64,000 nucleotides of DNA from an uncultured Oscillospiraceae bacterium (lineage in GTDB: Bacteria; Bacillota; Clostridia; Oscillospirales; Acutalibacteraceae), in NCBI GenBank assembly GCA_958366985.1, contig CATXDC010000014.1:1-64000 (forward strand). Reading direction: 5' to 3'. Positions within the stretch are counted from its first letter, which is position 1. Each line of letters starts with the position of its first letter. Shown in pieces: positions 15,900 to 26,100 of this stretch. A model generated the notes under the pieces. The model was given only the letters and a program-made list of their open reading frames with translations. It did no database searches and was not told where the DNA came from. Made by a program: the position numbers and the translations under genes.

Positions 15900-17444
15900 A
15901 TGATAAACAGTAAAAATTTACACACCTATTCGCCCAAAGAACGAAATATGTATCTTATGGGTTTGTTCGGTCAAAACATAATATACAATATAATAGGTGC
16001 TTCTTTAGCCTACTATTTGCAGTTTACTATACTTATACCGGCAATCGCAGTCAGTACAATCATGGCAATCGCTCGTGTATGGGATGCTTTCAATGACCCG
16101 ATGATGGGAAGCATAGTTGACCGTACAAGATCAAAATGGGGTAAATGCAGACCTTATCTTCTCTTTGTTCCCATTCCGATTTTTATTGTTACCATGATGT
16201 GCTTCATAAATTTCGGATTCTATGACCCAGCAGCAGGAGCTGCCAACGGCCATAATATTCTAGTAGTTGGTTGGGCTGCCTTTGCATACATATTATGGGG
16301 CATGGTTTACACAGTTGGCGACATTCCTCTTTGGGGAATAACAGCACTTATGACAGAGGATCAGAACGATAGAACAAAGCTCCTCTCACTTGCAAGAATT
16401 GTTGCCGGTATCGGCGCAGGCATTACACTTCTTGCAATACAGCCTCTGGCACTGGCTTTAGGAGAAAAATTCACTCCCGTTTTTGGCAGTGCTCCCGAAG
16501 GAGAAAGAATGGGCTTTATTGCGGCTGCACTGCTGTTTGGTGTAGTAGGAACAATTACCTTCCAAATGGCTGGTCTTTTCACAAGAGAACATATTGCTCC
16601 TTCCGAGGAAAAATATACTCTGAAAGAGAATTTTGCTTTAATGTGGAAAAATAAACCCTTCCGTCAGATACTTATTTCAGGACTTCTCAGCAGCACAATT
16701 CAGCTGCCCATGCTTGTTGCAATGCCAATCGTAACATATTACTATGCAAGTAAGGATCCGATTATGGCTCTTCTCTATATGGTGCTTCTTGGCGGAGGAC
16801 TCTTCGTTGGTCAATTTGTAGCAATGGGTGCTTCACCATGGCTTACCAAAAAATTCTCAAAGAAAAACCTCTATAATTACTGTCATCTTTTAAGCGCAGT
16901 TCCTTTTGTGCTTTTATTTGTTCTCTATCTTTCAGCGCCCACAAAACTTGTGGAACCAATGTATCTTGCCATAAGCTTAGTTCTCTTCGTCATTTGCGGA
17001 GGCGCAATAGGTCTTATCTCCGTTCTTCGTTCACTTATGATAGCAGATGCTGTTGACTATGAGGAATATCAGAGCGGCATACGTCCTGATGGTGTTTTCT
17101 TCTCAGGTCAGTCCTTTATAACAAAGCTTTCTATGGGTATTGCAACAGTTATAAGCGGTATAGCTTATTCTGCAGTAGGATTTTCGGACGCCCGTGTTCA
17201 GGAAGTCAATGCTTTCATAGAAGCCGGCGGAATCCCCAGAGAAAACCCGGAATACGCACCCTATCTTATGATACTCTTCTTCCTCATCTCCATCCCCCCT
17301 GCTATCGGTTGTCTTCTTGCAGTAATTCCCACCTGGAAATACGCTCTTGACGATGACGAACATAACAGAATACTTGAAGTACTCAATAAGCGCAGACATG
17401 AGAAAGAAGATTCAGAAGATAGCTCCGAGGAATCTGCACAATAA
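15900..17444 (+). CDS. glycoside-pentoside-hexuronide (GPH) cation symporter
   Basis: A 514-residue transporter with about 12 membrane segments. The cytoplasmic loop WDAFNDPMMGSIVDRTRSKW near the N-terminus is the GPH-family signature, as in MelB and XylP; the family imports glycosides or sugars with Na+ or H+. The C-terminus is acidic and charged. The start is set at ATG 15900 behind GGAGGA (15888-15893), rather than the upstream in-frame ATG 15873, which overlaps the promoter region. It has its own promoter and terminator and no catabolic enzyme beside it, so the sugar is unknown. Confidence 0.88.
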   Translation: MINSKNLHTYSPKERNMYLMGLFGQNIIYNIIGASLAYYLQFTILIPAIAVSTIMAIARVWDAFNDPMMGSIVDRTRSKWGKCRPYLLFVPIPIFIVTMMCFINFGFYDPAAGAANGHNILVVGWAAFAYILWGMVYTVGDIPLWGITALMTEDQNDRTKLLSLARIVAGIGAGITLLAIQPLALALGEKFTPVFGSAPEGERMGFIAAALLFGVVGTITFQMAGLFTREHIAPSEEKYTLKENFALMWKNKPFRQILISGLLSSTIQLPMLVAMPIVTYYYASKDPIMALLYMVLLGGGLFVGQFVAMGASPWLTKKFSKKNLYNYCHLLSAVPFVLLFVLYLSAPTKLVEPMYLAISLVLFVICGGAIGLISVLRSLMIADAVDYEEYQSGIRPDGVFFSGQSFITKLSMGIATVISGIAYSAVGFSDARVQEVNAFIEAGGIPRENPEYAPYLMILFFLISIPPAIGCLLAVIPTWKYALDDDEHNRILEVLNKRRHEKEDSEDSSEESAQ

Positions 17445-17468
17445 TAATACGGAAAAGTTCTAAACATT

Positions 17469-17499
17469 AAAAGCAGGCCTTTATGACCTGCTTTTTCTT
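17469..17499 (+). terminator. intrinsic terminator after the GPH symporter
   Basis: AAGCAGG pairs with CCTGCTT around a nine-base loop, followed by a T-run. Confidence 0.8.
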
Positions 17500-17659
17500 A
17501 TGTAAATATCAAAAGTTATGTTAAAAAATCTTTTAAAAGTTCAGAAATTAACAGGCAGTTGGCACTTATAAAAATAGCTTTCTTTTTTACCCTTTAAATC
17601 TACTCATGGAAGTTCTCTAACGCAAAATTCACTTTCCAATCTTCTTTTAATTCAGAAAG

Positions 17660-17688
17660 TTGACAACCGATAAGTGATAAGATATACT
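17660..17688 (+). promoter_or_regulatory. strong SigA-type promoter of the small orphan gene
   Basis: A perfect TTGACA (17660-17665), a 17-base spacer and TATACT (17683-17688). The rest of 17445-17751 holds the upstream terminator and the operator listed next. Confidence 0.85.
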
Positions 17689-17689
17689 A

Positions 17690-17711
17690 TGTAATGATAA
17701 TTAGCATTACA
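17690..17711. promoter_or_regulatory. palindromic operator over the predicted transcription start
   Basis: TGTAATG and CATTACA form a perfect 7-bp inverted repeat around an eight-base core, ATAATTAG. It begins one base after the -10 box, so a bound protein would block initiation. The AATGATAAT core loosely resembles Fur-family boxes. Confidence 0.5.
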
Positions 17712-17751
17712 CAGTAGTGAAAACAGCATATAATAGTCGGAGGTGGAGCTT

Positions 17752-18225
17752 TTGAACACAGATTTAAAGTTTTTAAGCAGAAACAGCAAATTTAAAGCTG
17801 CTGCATTACTTTGCACGCTGATAGCGTTATTACTTCTTTGCACTGTCAATCAGGAAGAGGAGGAAAGTGAAACCATACCTATTCCTTCCCTGCCTTTGGC
17901 AGCATTTGAAGGTGAGTTTCTATATGGAAATATTCCGAAGCCCACTGAAGCTGATGTCTATATATTCATGAACAGCGAGGACGAAAGATATTATCACTAT
18001 TCTTATCAGTTTGACAATTTCACCATCGAAGAGGCAAAGGATTATGTTGAGTTATTGGAAGAAACAGTAATTCAAAAAAGACTTGCCTATGATATTTACA
18101 ATGAAGATGGTGATTTTCCGACACTTAATTATTTCGGATGGGGGAATGATAAAACTTCTATTTCTTTTGTCCAAGGCAATAAACGAGGCGGAATGTCAAT
18201 AAATGTAGAAAAGAGTACATATTGA
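17752..18225 (+). CDS. small membrane-anchored protein of unknown function
   Basis: A 157-residue protein that I do not recognise. After a basic N-terminus there is one hydrophobic helix (about residues 15-33, ending LLLLC). An acidic stretch EEEES and a soluble domain with many Tyr, Asp and Glu residues follow. The Cys after the helix is not in a canonical lipobox, so a lipoprotein is possible but unproven. The start is TTG 17752 behind GGAGG (17739-17743); an in-frame GTG at 17743 overlaps that site. It is a single-gene transcript with a consensus promoter, a palindromic operator and its own terminator, which argues for a regulated, expressed gene. Confidence 0.75.
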   Translation: MNTDLKFLSRNSKFKAAALLCTLIALLLLCTVNQEEEESETIPIPSLPLAAFEGEFLYGNIPKPTEADVYIFMNSEDERYYHYSYQFDNFTIEEAKDYVELLEETVIQKRLAYDIYNEDGDFPTLNYFGWGNDKTSISFVQGNKRGGMSINVEKSTY

Positions 18226-18278
18226 TATTCTTATCAAATTTATTCGCATACCTCAATTTATTATCTGTTGTAAAATAA

Positions 18279-18312
18279 GCAGTGCAGTCCTTTTGCAGAT
18301 TGCACTGCTTTT
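18279..18312 (+). terminator. intrinsic terminator of the small orphan gene
   Basis: GCAGTGCA pairs perfectly with TGCACTGC around a 14-base loop, followed by TTTT. Confidence 0.8.
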
Positions 18313-18351
18313 AATATGTCAAAATCGGATATTTAACAAAAGTCTGAGAAC

Positions 18352-18385
18352 ATGAAAAAAGGCTCTGCATAAAGCAGAGCCTTAA
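18352..18385 (-). terminator. intrinsic terminator of tuf
   Basis: GGCTCTGC and GCAGAGCC form a perfect stem with loop ATAAA. On the minus strand it is followed by TTTTTTCATG. Confidence 0.92.
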
Positions 18386-18403
18386 AATTGTTAAAGAGTA
18401 GAA

Positions 18404-19606
18404 TTACTCGTCGATCTCAGTAACAACACCTGAACCAACTGTACGTCCACCTTCACGAATAGCGAAACGAAGTCCCTCTTCAATAGCGATGGGAGTGATA
18501 AGTTCAACAGACATTGTAACGTTATCGCCAGGCATGCACATCTCTACGCCTTCGGGAAGAGTGATAACACCTGTAACGTCAGTTGTACGGAAATAGAACT
18601 GAGGACGATAGTTGTTGAAGAAAGGTGTATGACGTCCACCTTCGTCCTTATTCAGAACGTAAACCTGACCCTTGAACTTTGTGTGAGGATGGATTGAACC
18701 GGGAGCAGCAAGAACCTGTCCACGCTCAATCTCTGTACGCTGGATACCACGAAGAAGAGCACCGATGTTGTCGCCAGCCTCAGCATAGTCGAGGATCTTG
18801 CGGAACATCTCGATACCTGTAACAACAGTCTTTCTCTTCTCGTCTGTAAGACCAACGATCTCAACTTCCTCAGAAGTTCTGAGCTGTCCACGCTCAACTC
18901 TACCTGTAGCAACTGTACCACGGCCTGTGATTGTGAAAACGTCCTCAACGGGCATAAGGAAGGGAAGGTCTGCCTTACGGTCGGGAGTGGGGATGTAGCT
19001 GTCAACAGCAGCCATGAGCTCCCAGATGCAAGCAAGCTCAGGAGCGTTTACATCGTTGCCTGAGTACTCAAGAGCCTTAAGAGCTGAACCCTTGATGATG
19101 GGTGTATCATCGCCGGGGAACTCGTACTCGTCAAGAGTCTCACGGATTTCCATCTCAACAAGCTCAAGAAGCTCAGGATCGTCAACCTGATCGCACTTGT
19201 TCATGAATACGATGATGTAAGGAACGCCAACCTGACGAGCAAGAAGAAGGTGCTCTTTGGTCTGAGCCATAGGACCATCTGTTGCAGCGATAACAAGGAT
19301 AGCGCCATCCATCTGAGCAGCACCGGTGATCATGTTCTTGATATAGTCAGCATGGCCGGGGCAGTCAACGTGAGCATAGTGACGAGTCTCTGTCTGATAC
19401 TCAACGTGAGCTGTGTTGATTGTGATACCACGCTCTCTCTCTTCGGGAGCCTTATCGATGTTTGCATAATCAACGAAGTCAGCCTCGCCCTTCATAGCGA
19501 GAGTCTTTGTGATAGCAGCTGTAAGAGTTGTTTTACCGTGGTCAACGTGGCCGATAGTACCAATGTTGACATGGGGTTTGGTTCTGTCAAATTTTTCCTT
19601 TGCCAT
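18404..19606 (-). CDS. tuf: elongation factor Tu
   Basis: A 400-residue GTPase that delivers aminoacyl-tRNA to the ribosome. The G motifs are intact: GHVDHGKTT (P-loop), the switch region RGITINTAHVEY, DCPGHADY, NKCD and the SALKALE loop. Domains II and III are complete to the C-terminal VVTEIDE. It is the last gene of the rpoB-to-tuf block, with its own promoter upstream (19672-19700) and a strong terminator downstream. This promoter would allow tuf to be made in excess of fusA. Sequence and length are ordinary. Confidence 0.99.
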   Translation of the reverse strand: MAKEKFDRTKPHVNIGTIGHVDHGKTTLTAAITKTLAMKGEADFVDYANIDKAPEERERGITINTAHVEYQTETRHYAHVDCPGHADYIKNMITGAAQMDGAILVIAATDGPMAQTKEHLLLARQVGVPYIIVFMNKCDQVDDPELLELVEMEIRETLDEYEFPGDDTPIIKGSALKALEYSGNDVNAPELACIWELMAAVDSYIPTPDRKADLPFLMPVEDVFTITGRGTVATGRVERGQLRTSEEVEIVGLTDEKRKTVVTGIEMFRKILDYAEAGDNIGALLRGIQRTEIERGQVLAAPGSIHPHTKFKGQVYVLNKDEGGRHTPFFNNYRPQFYFRTTDVTGVITLPEGVEMCMPGDNVTMSVELITPIAIEEGLRFAIREGGRTVGSGVVTEIDE

Positions 19607-19671
19607 TGGATGTTTCCTCCTTTATTTTCAGCAAAATAATTTGTGTTTTTAACGGCATGCGCCGTAAGGAT

Positions 19672-19700
19672 ATTTTAACAATTCTATTGACTAATTGCAA
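19672..19700 (-). promoter_or_regulatory. SigA-type promoter of tuf
   Basis: On the minus strand TTGCAA (19700-19695), a 17-base spacer and TAAAAT (19677-19672). A small GC stem (ACGGC/GCCGT, 19652-19665) follows in the leader. Confidence 0.8.
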
Positions 19701-19715
19701 TAGATTTTTGATAAA

Positions 19716-21794
19716 TTAATCCTTCTTCATGCGGCTGCTGATAATTTCATCAGCAATTGACTTGGGTACCTCAGTGTAATGGCTGGGCTCCATTGTATAC
19801 TGTCCACGTCCCTGAGTCTTTGAACGCAGGTCTGTAGCGTATCCAAACATGTTTGAAAGGGGAACCATAGCATTGATCTGAGTAGCACCATTTCTGGGCT
19901 CCATACCCTGCATGAGTCCACGACGTGAGTTGATGTCGCCGATAACGTCACCAACGTAGTCGTCGGGAGTGATTACGGAAACCTTCATGATGGGCTCCAT
20001 AAGTGTGGGAGCTGCCTTCTTCATAGCGTTCTTGAATGCCATTGAACCGGCAATCTTGAATGCCATTTCAGAGGAGTCAACCTCATGGTAAGAACCGTCA
20101 TAAAGAGTAACCTTAACGTCAACAACGTTGTAGCCTGCAAGAACACCGGAAAGCATTGCGCCCTTGATACCTGCTTCAGCAGGTCCGATGTACTCTTTCG
20201 GGATTGCGCCGCCGACGATTTCGTTAACGAACTCATATCCTTTGCCGGGGTTGGGCTCGATACGGATCTTAACATGACCGTACTGACCACGACCACCGGA
20301 CTGACGTGAATACTTGCAGTCCTCATCAGCAGCTTTGGTGATTGTCTCACGGTAAGCAACCTGAGGTTTACCTACGTTAGCTTCAACTTTGAACTCACGA
20401 AGCATTCTGTCAACGATGATTTCAAGGTGAAGCTCACCCATACCTGCGATGATTGTCTGGCCTGTCTCTTCGTCTGTATAAGCCTTGAATGTGGGATCTT
20501 CTTCAGCAAGCTTCTGAAGAGCGATACCCATCTTCTCCTGACCAGCCTTGGTCTTGGGCTCGATAGCAACACGGATAACGGGCTCGGGGAACTCCATGGA
20601 TTCAAGGATTACGGGATACTTGGGATCACAGAGTGTATCACCTGTTGTTGTATTCTTAAGACCAACAGCAGCAGCTATATCACCGGCATAGCAGGTTTCG
20701 ATGTCCTGACGGTGGTTAGCGTGCATCTGGAGAATACGTCCCATTCTCTCGTTCTGATCCTTAACGGAGTTATAAACAGTGCTTCCGGCGTCAACTGTAC
20801 CGGAATATACACGGAAGAAGCAGATTTTACCAACATAGGGGTCGGTAGCAATCTTGAATGCGAGAGCTGCAAAAGGCTCTTCGTCGGAAGAATGACGAAC
20901 CTCGTCCTCTTCTGTCTCGGGATTAATACCAGTGATGTCTGCAACGTCTGTGGGAGCAGGCATGTAATCAACAATAGCGTCAAGGAGCATCTGAACGCCC
21001 TTGTTTCTGTAAGAAGTACCGCAGGTAATCGGTACCATGCTGTTAGCGATTGTTGACTTACGGATTGTTGTCTTAATCTCGTCGATTGTGAGCTCTTCGC
21101 CCTCGAGGTACTTCATCATGAGGTCCTCGTCCTGCTCTGCAACGTGCTCAAGAAGGTCTGTACGATACTTCTGAGCAAGCTCCATCATATCCTCAGGGAT
21201 AGGCTCCTTACGAACGTCAAGACCCTTGTCGTCGTAGTAAACCTCAGCTTCCATTGTTACAAGGTCGATGATACCCTTGAAAGTATCCTCTGAACCGATG
21301 GGAAGCTGAATCGGAACTGCGTTGCATTTAAGGCGATCCTTAATCATGCTCAGTACATTGTAGAAGTCCGCACCCATGATGTCCATCTTATTGACGTAAA
21401 TCATACGCGGAACATGATATTTATCAGCCTGACGCCAAACGGTCTCAGACTGAGGCTCAACGCCGCCCTTAGCACACATAACTGTTACAGAGCCGTCGAG
21501 AACACGAAGTGAACGCTCAACCTCAACTGTAAAGTCAACGTGGCCGGGAGTGTCGATAATGTTGATTCTATGATCTCTCCAGAAGCAAGTGGTAGCAGCG
21601 GAAGTAATTGTAATACCTCTCTCCTGCTCCTGTGCCATCCAGTCCATTGTGGCGGCACCGTCATGGGTCTCACCGATCTTGTGGTTGATACCTGTATAGA
21701 ACAGGATACGCTCGGTTGTTGTTGTCTTACCGGCGTCGATGTGAGCCATGATACCGATGTTTCTGGTCATAGCTAATGATACCTTTCTTGGCAT
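19716..21794 (-). CDS. fusA: elongation factor G
   Basis: A 692-residue translocation GTPase. Motifs include AHIDAGKTTTTERIL, RGITITSAATT, DTPGHVDFTVEVERSLRVLDG and NKMD, with domains II to V complete, including the GGRGQYGHVKIRIEP segment of domain IV. The start is taken at ATG 21794, preceded by GGAGGG; a further in-frame ATG at 21806 would make that ribosome-binding site coding. Position between rpsG and tuf is the classical str arrangement, here with 109 bp to the rpsG stop and a tuf promoter just downstream. Confidence 0.99.
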   Translation of the reverse strand: MPRKVSLAMTRNIGIMAHIDAGKTTTTERILFYTGINHKIGETHDGAATMDWMAQEQERGITITSAATTCFWRDHRINIIDTPGHVDFTVEVERSLRVLDGSVTVMCAKGGVEPQSETVWRQADKYHVPRMIYVNKMDIMGADFYNVLSMIKDRLKCNAVPIQLPIGSEDTFKGIIDLVTMEAEVYYDDKGLDVRKEPIPEDMMELAQKYRTDLLEHVAEQDEDLMMKYLEGEELTIDEIKTTIRKSTIANSMVPITCGTSYRNKGVQMLLDAIVDYMPAPTDVADITGINPETEEDEVRHSSDEEPFAALAFKIATDPYVGKICFFRVYSGTVDAGSTVYNSVKDQNERMGRILQMHANHRQDIETCYAGDIAAAVGLKNTTTGDTLCDPKYPVILESMEFPEPVIRVAIEPKTKAGQEKMGIALQKLAEEDPTFKAYTDEETGQTIIAGMGELHLEIIVDRMLREFKVEANVGKPQVAYRETITKAADEDCKYSRQSGGRGQYGHVKIRIEPNPGKGYEFVNEIVGGAIPKEYIGPAEAGIKGAMLSGVLAGYNVVDVKVTLYDGSYHEVDSSEMAFKIAGSMAFKNAMKKAAPTLMEPIMKVSVITPDDYVGDVIGDINSRRGLMQGMEPRNGATQINAMVPLSNMFGYATDLRSKTQGRGQYTMEPSHYTEVPKSIADEIISSRMKKD

Positions 21795-21903
21795 AAAACC
21801 CTCCATCGCCGCTCATGCGGTTTCTTTAAACGCTGCACTTAAAAAAGTGCATACTGATTGAAATATTTCCCTTTTTTTCGCAAAATATCCGCAAAAAAGG
21901 AAA

Positions 21904-22374
21904 TTACCATCTGTAATGAGCAAATGCCTTGTTGGCTTCTGCCATCTTGTGTGTATCTTCACGCTTCTTGAATGCGCCGCCTGTGCTGTTGACTGCATCC
22001 ATGATCTCGGCTGCAAGTCTCTCACGCATTGTTCTCTCTGAACGCTGACGGCTGTAAAGTGTGATCCAACGTAAACCAAGAGTCTGACGTCTCTCAGGAC
22101 GAACCTCCATGGGTACCTGGTAAGTTGCACCACCTACACGGCGTGCCTTAACCTCAAGTACGGGCATTACGTTTTCCATAGCTGCCTCGAAAACTTCGAG
22201 GGGCTCTTTGCCTGTCTTCTCTCTGATGATATCAAAAGCATCATAAACGATCTTCTGGGCAACGCCCTTCTTACCGTCATACATTACGCTGTTGATAAGA
22301 CGAGTGACAAGCTTTGAATTGTAAAGCGGATCCGGCAAAACATCACGTTTTGCGATCTGGCCTCTTCTTGGCAC
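21904..22374 (-). CDS. rpsG: 30S ribosomal protein S7
   Basis: A 156-residue 16S-rRNA-binding protein that nucleates assembly of the small-subunit head. It begins PRRGQIAKRDVLPDPLYNS and continues with the INSVMYDGKKG and RVGGATYQVPMEVRPERR segments typical of S7. The start is GTG 22374 behind GGAGGGAAGCGAA, which gives exactly the usual length; the longer reading from 22503 would add 43 residues with no S7 similarity. It lies between rpsL and fusA. Confidence 0.98.
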   Translation of the reverse strand: MPRRGQIAKRDVLPDPLYNSKLVTRLINSVMYDGKKGVAQKIVYDAFDIIREKTGKEPLEVFEAAMENVMPVLEVKARRVGGATYQVPMEVRPERRQTLGLRWITLYSRQRSERTMRERLAAEIMDAVNSTGGAFKKREDTHKMAEANKAFAHYRW

Positions 22375-22538
22375 TTCGCTTCCCTCCTTCATAATAATGA
22401 TATCATAGGTACTCGAGTGACAAAATTCCCGTGGCGCCAATGATGAGGCGATAATAATATATATTAACCTCAGCATTGGTTGAGCTTTTCGCTCAGCCTG
22501 CAAGAAGATTCTGTCGTTTCATTTTCCGGTCTACCGGA

Positions 22539-22961
22539 TTATTTTTTAGCTGCCTTAGGACGCTTTGCACCGTACTTTGAACGGGCCTGCATTCTTCCGT
22601 TAACACCCTGGGTATCAAGTGTACCACGGATGATATGGTAACGAACACCGGGAAGGTCCTTAACACGGCCGCCACGGATAAGAACAACGCTGTGCTCCTG
22701 AAGGTTGTGTCCTACACCGGGGATATAGGCGGAAACCTCAATATCGTTGGTAAGACGAACTCTGGCAATCTTTCTGAGAGCTGAGTTAGGCTTCTTAGGA
22801 GTAGCTGTCTTAACGGCTGTGCAAACACCACGCTTCTGAGGAGAGTCGTTATCTGTAAGAATGTTCTTCTTTGAGTTAAGACCCTTTAAAAGAGCGGGAG
22901 CCTTAGCCTTTTTCTCAAGGGATTTTCTTCCGTTGCGAACAAGCTGATTAAAGGTTGGCAA
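22539..22961 (-). CDS. rpsL: 30S ribosomal protein S12
   Basis: A 140-residue decoding-centre protein. It begins PTFNQLVRNGRKS after a TTG start at 22961, nine bases from GGAGGT (22976-22971). The conserved TPKKPNSALRK and GRVKDLPGVRYH loops are intact, with the wild-type lysines at the two positions usually altered in streptomycin resistance. A start further upstream (23006) adds 15 residues unlike S12. It is the first gene after the rpsL promoter and a GC-rich leader hairpin. Confidence 0.98.
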   Translation of the reverse strand: MPTFNQLVRNGRKSLEKKAKAPALLKGLNSKKNILTDNDSPQKRGVCTAVKTATPKKPNSALRKIARVRLTNDIEVSAYIPGVGHNLQEHSVVLIRGGRVKDLPGVRYHIIRGTLDTQGVNGRMQARSKYGAKRPKAAKK

Positions 22962-22997
22962 ATCTACTGCACCTCCTTGCACTAAAAATATATGTGC

Positions 22998-23016
22998 AGG
23001 GGGCATAAAGCCCCCT
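22998..23016 (-). promoter_or_regulatory. GC-rich hairpin in the rpsL leader
   Basis: GGGGGC and GCCCCC form a perfect 6-bp stem around a five-base loop, between the promoter and the rpsL ribosome-binding site. No T-tract follows directly, so an mRNA stabiliser or protein-binding site is as likely as an attenuator. Confidence 0.6.
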
Positions 23017-23076
23017 TGTCACCGTTTTTTAAGCTGCTATGGGCAAAATATAGAAAATATACCCACACAATTGGTT

Positions 23077-23105
23077 ATTTTAACATAAGTGTTTATGGTT
23101 GTCAA
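23077..23105 (-). promoter_or_regulatory. SigA-type promoter of the rpsL-rpsG-fusA unit
   Basis: On the minus strand a perfect TTGACA (23105-23100), a 17-base spacer and TAAAAT (23082-23077), located after the rpoC stop. Confidence 0.88.
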
Positions 23106-23141
23106 CACACCAAAACACGGTTTTTGTCATTATTTTTAGGC

Positions 23142-26100
23142 TTATTCAGCTGCCTCTTCTGCTGTTTTCACAGGATCAATCTCTACCCTGCTGTAGCAGT
23201 CCATTCCGGTACCGGAAGGAAGAAGCTTACCGATAATGACGTTTTCTTTAAGTCCGAGCAGCGGATCTGTCTTTCCTTTGATAGCTGCATCTGTAAGAAC
23301 TCTTGTGGTCTCCTGGAAGGATGCTGCTGAAAGGAAGGAGTCTGTTGCAAGTGAAGCCTTTGTGATACCGAGAAGAACAGGTGTTCCTGTTGCCTCTTTG
23401 AGATCCTCGCCGGTCTCCTCTGCTCTCTTTCTGATAGCCTCGTTCTTTGTGATGAACTCGTACTTTTCGACTGTTGATCCGGGAAGCATATCTGTATCGC
23501 CGGGCTCTACAACCTTGTACTTCTTCATCATCTGACGGACGATAACCTCAATGTGCTTATCGTTGATATCAACACCCTGCATACGGTAAACACGCTGAAC
23601 CTCACGGATAAGGTAATCGTGAACAGCATCTGTGCCCTTGATTGCAAGAATGTCGTGGGGGTTAGCTGAACCCTCTGTAAGCACATCGCCCTTATTTACG
23701 AATGCGCCGTCACGGATATACTCTTTAAGACGTGCATCATAGGGAATAAGGTAACTTCTCTGATCTCCGTTTTCGTTATCTGTAATGACAACATGGGGAT
23801 TGCCCTTGATGTCTTCGATTGAAACAACACCGGAAATCTCGGAAAGGATTGCAAGGTGCTTGGGCTTTCTGCCCTCGAAAAGTTCCTCAACACGGGGAAG
23901 ACCCTGTGTGATATCGGCAGCTGATGTAACACCGCCGGTGTGGAACGTTCTCATTGTAAGCTGTGTACCGGGCTCACCGATTGACTGAGCAGCGATAATA
24001 CCAACTGCTTCACCGACTGTTACGGGATCACCTGTTGCAAGGTTGGAGCCGTAGCACTTAATACATACGCCATGTTCTGCACGGCATGTAAGAAGTGAAC
24101 GAATCTTGATTCTCTCAACTCCGCTTGCCACAATGCGCTCTGCATCGGCATCGGTCATCATGCGGTCTTTGCTCATAATGAGCTCGCCTGTCTCTTTATC
24201 ATAAAGGTCCTCAAGGAGGTAACGTCCCTTAAGACGCTCTGCAAGACCTTCGATAAGCTCTTTGCCGTCACGGATATCGTAAACATCGATACCCTCGTGG
24301 CATCCGCAGTCCTCTTCACGGATGATAACATCCTGTGAAACGTCAACAAGACGACGTGTAAGGTAACCGGAGTCAGCGGTACGAAGAGCGGTATCAGCAA
24401 GTCCTTTACGTGCACCACGGGAGGAGATGAAGTATTCGAGAACATTAAGTCCTTCACGGTAGTTAGCACGAATGGGAACTTCGATTGTCTTACCTGCTGT
24501 ATTTGCGATAAGTCCACGCATACCTGCAAGCTGACGAAGCTGTGACTCAGAACCACGGGCACCGGAGTCAACCATCATGTAGATGGGGTTGTAGTGGTCA
24601 AGGTTTGCAGTAAGTTCGGAGGAAACTTTCTTTGTGCAGTCTTCCCAAACTTTGATAACGTTTCTTGAACGCTCCTCATTGCTGTATCTACCTTTGAGAT
24701 AGAAGTGGTTGATCTTATCAACCTCAGCCTCAGCCTGTGCAAGGAATTCCTTCTTCTTGGGCGGGATTGTAGCGTCGCAGACAGCAACGGTAATACCGCT
24801 TCGAGTTGAATACTGACAGCCCTGAGCTTTAATCTTATCAAGAACGCCTGCGGTTACGGCTGTGCCGTGAACCTTTATGCACTTGTCAATGATCTTACCA
24901 AGCATCTTCTTGCTGACAAGGAAATCAGCTTCGAGCTTGAACATATTTTCAGGCTTGCTGCGGTCAACAAAACCGAGGTCCTGAGGAATGGGATTGTTGA
25001 AGATAACACGTCCGAGAGTGGTTTCGATAATCTGTGAAACCTCTACCCCGTCAACTACCTTGCTCATTCTGATCTTTACAAGAGCATGAAGTCCGAGGCT
25101 TCCCTCATCGTAAGCCATGATAGCTTCTTCAACGTTTCTGAATGCCTTGCCCTCGCCGGGTTCGCCGGGCTTAATGAGAGTAAGGTAATATGAGCCGAGA
25201 ACCATATCCTGTGTAGGAACGGCAACGGGCTTTCCGTCTGAAGGCTTGAGAAGGTTGTTGGCAGCAAGCATAAGGAAACGTGCCTCTGCCTGTGCCTCTG
25301 CTGAAAGAGGTACGTGAACAGCCATCTGGTCGCCGTCGAAGTCAGCGTTGAAAGCGGTACATACAAGGGGATGAAGCTTAATAGCTCTGCCCTCTACAAG
25401 CACCGGCTCGAAAGCCTGAATACCCAGTCTGTGAAGAGTGGGAGCACGGTTGAGCATTACGGGATGGTCTTTGATGACGATTTCGAGAGCGTCCCAGACC
25501 TCATTCTTTGCACGCTCAACCATCTTTCTTGCGGATTTGATGTTTCCTGCTGCGCCTGTTTCAACAAGACGCTTCATGACAAAGGGCTTGAACAGCTCCA
25601 GAGCCATCTCCTTGGGAAGTCCGCACTGATACATTTTAAGCTCGGGTCCTACAACGATAACGGAACGTCCTGAGTAGTCAACACGCTTACCGAGAAGGTT
25701 CTGACGGAAACGTCCCTGCTTACCTTTAAGCATATCGGAAAGAGATTTAAGAGGTCTGTTGTTGGGTCCTGTTACGGGACGGCCTCTTCTGCCGTTATCG
25801 ATAAGGGCGTCAACTGCCTCCTGAAGCATTCTCTTTTCGTTTCTTACGATAATATCGGGAGCTCCAAGCTCAAGAAGTCTCTTAAGACGGTTATTTCTGT
25901 TAATGACCCTTCTGTAAAGGTCGTTAAGGTCAGATGTTGCAAAGCGTCCGCCGTCCAGCTGAACCATGGGACGGATATCGGGCGGAATAACGGGAAGGCA
26001 GTCAAGAATCATCCATTCCGGTTTGTTGCCAGACTGTCTGAAGGCCTCTACAACCTCAAGACGCTTTAAGATTCTTACCTTCTTCTGTCCGCTTGCGTTT

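Noticed and set aside
20427..21056. 209-codon open frame on the plus strand
   Set aside because: It lies wholly antisense to fusA, has no family-like motif or ribosome-binding site, and arises from fusA codon usage.
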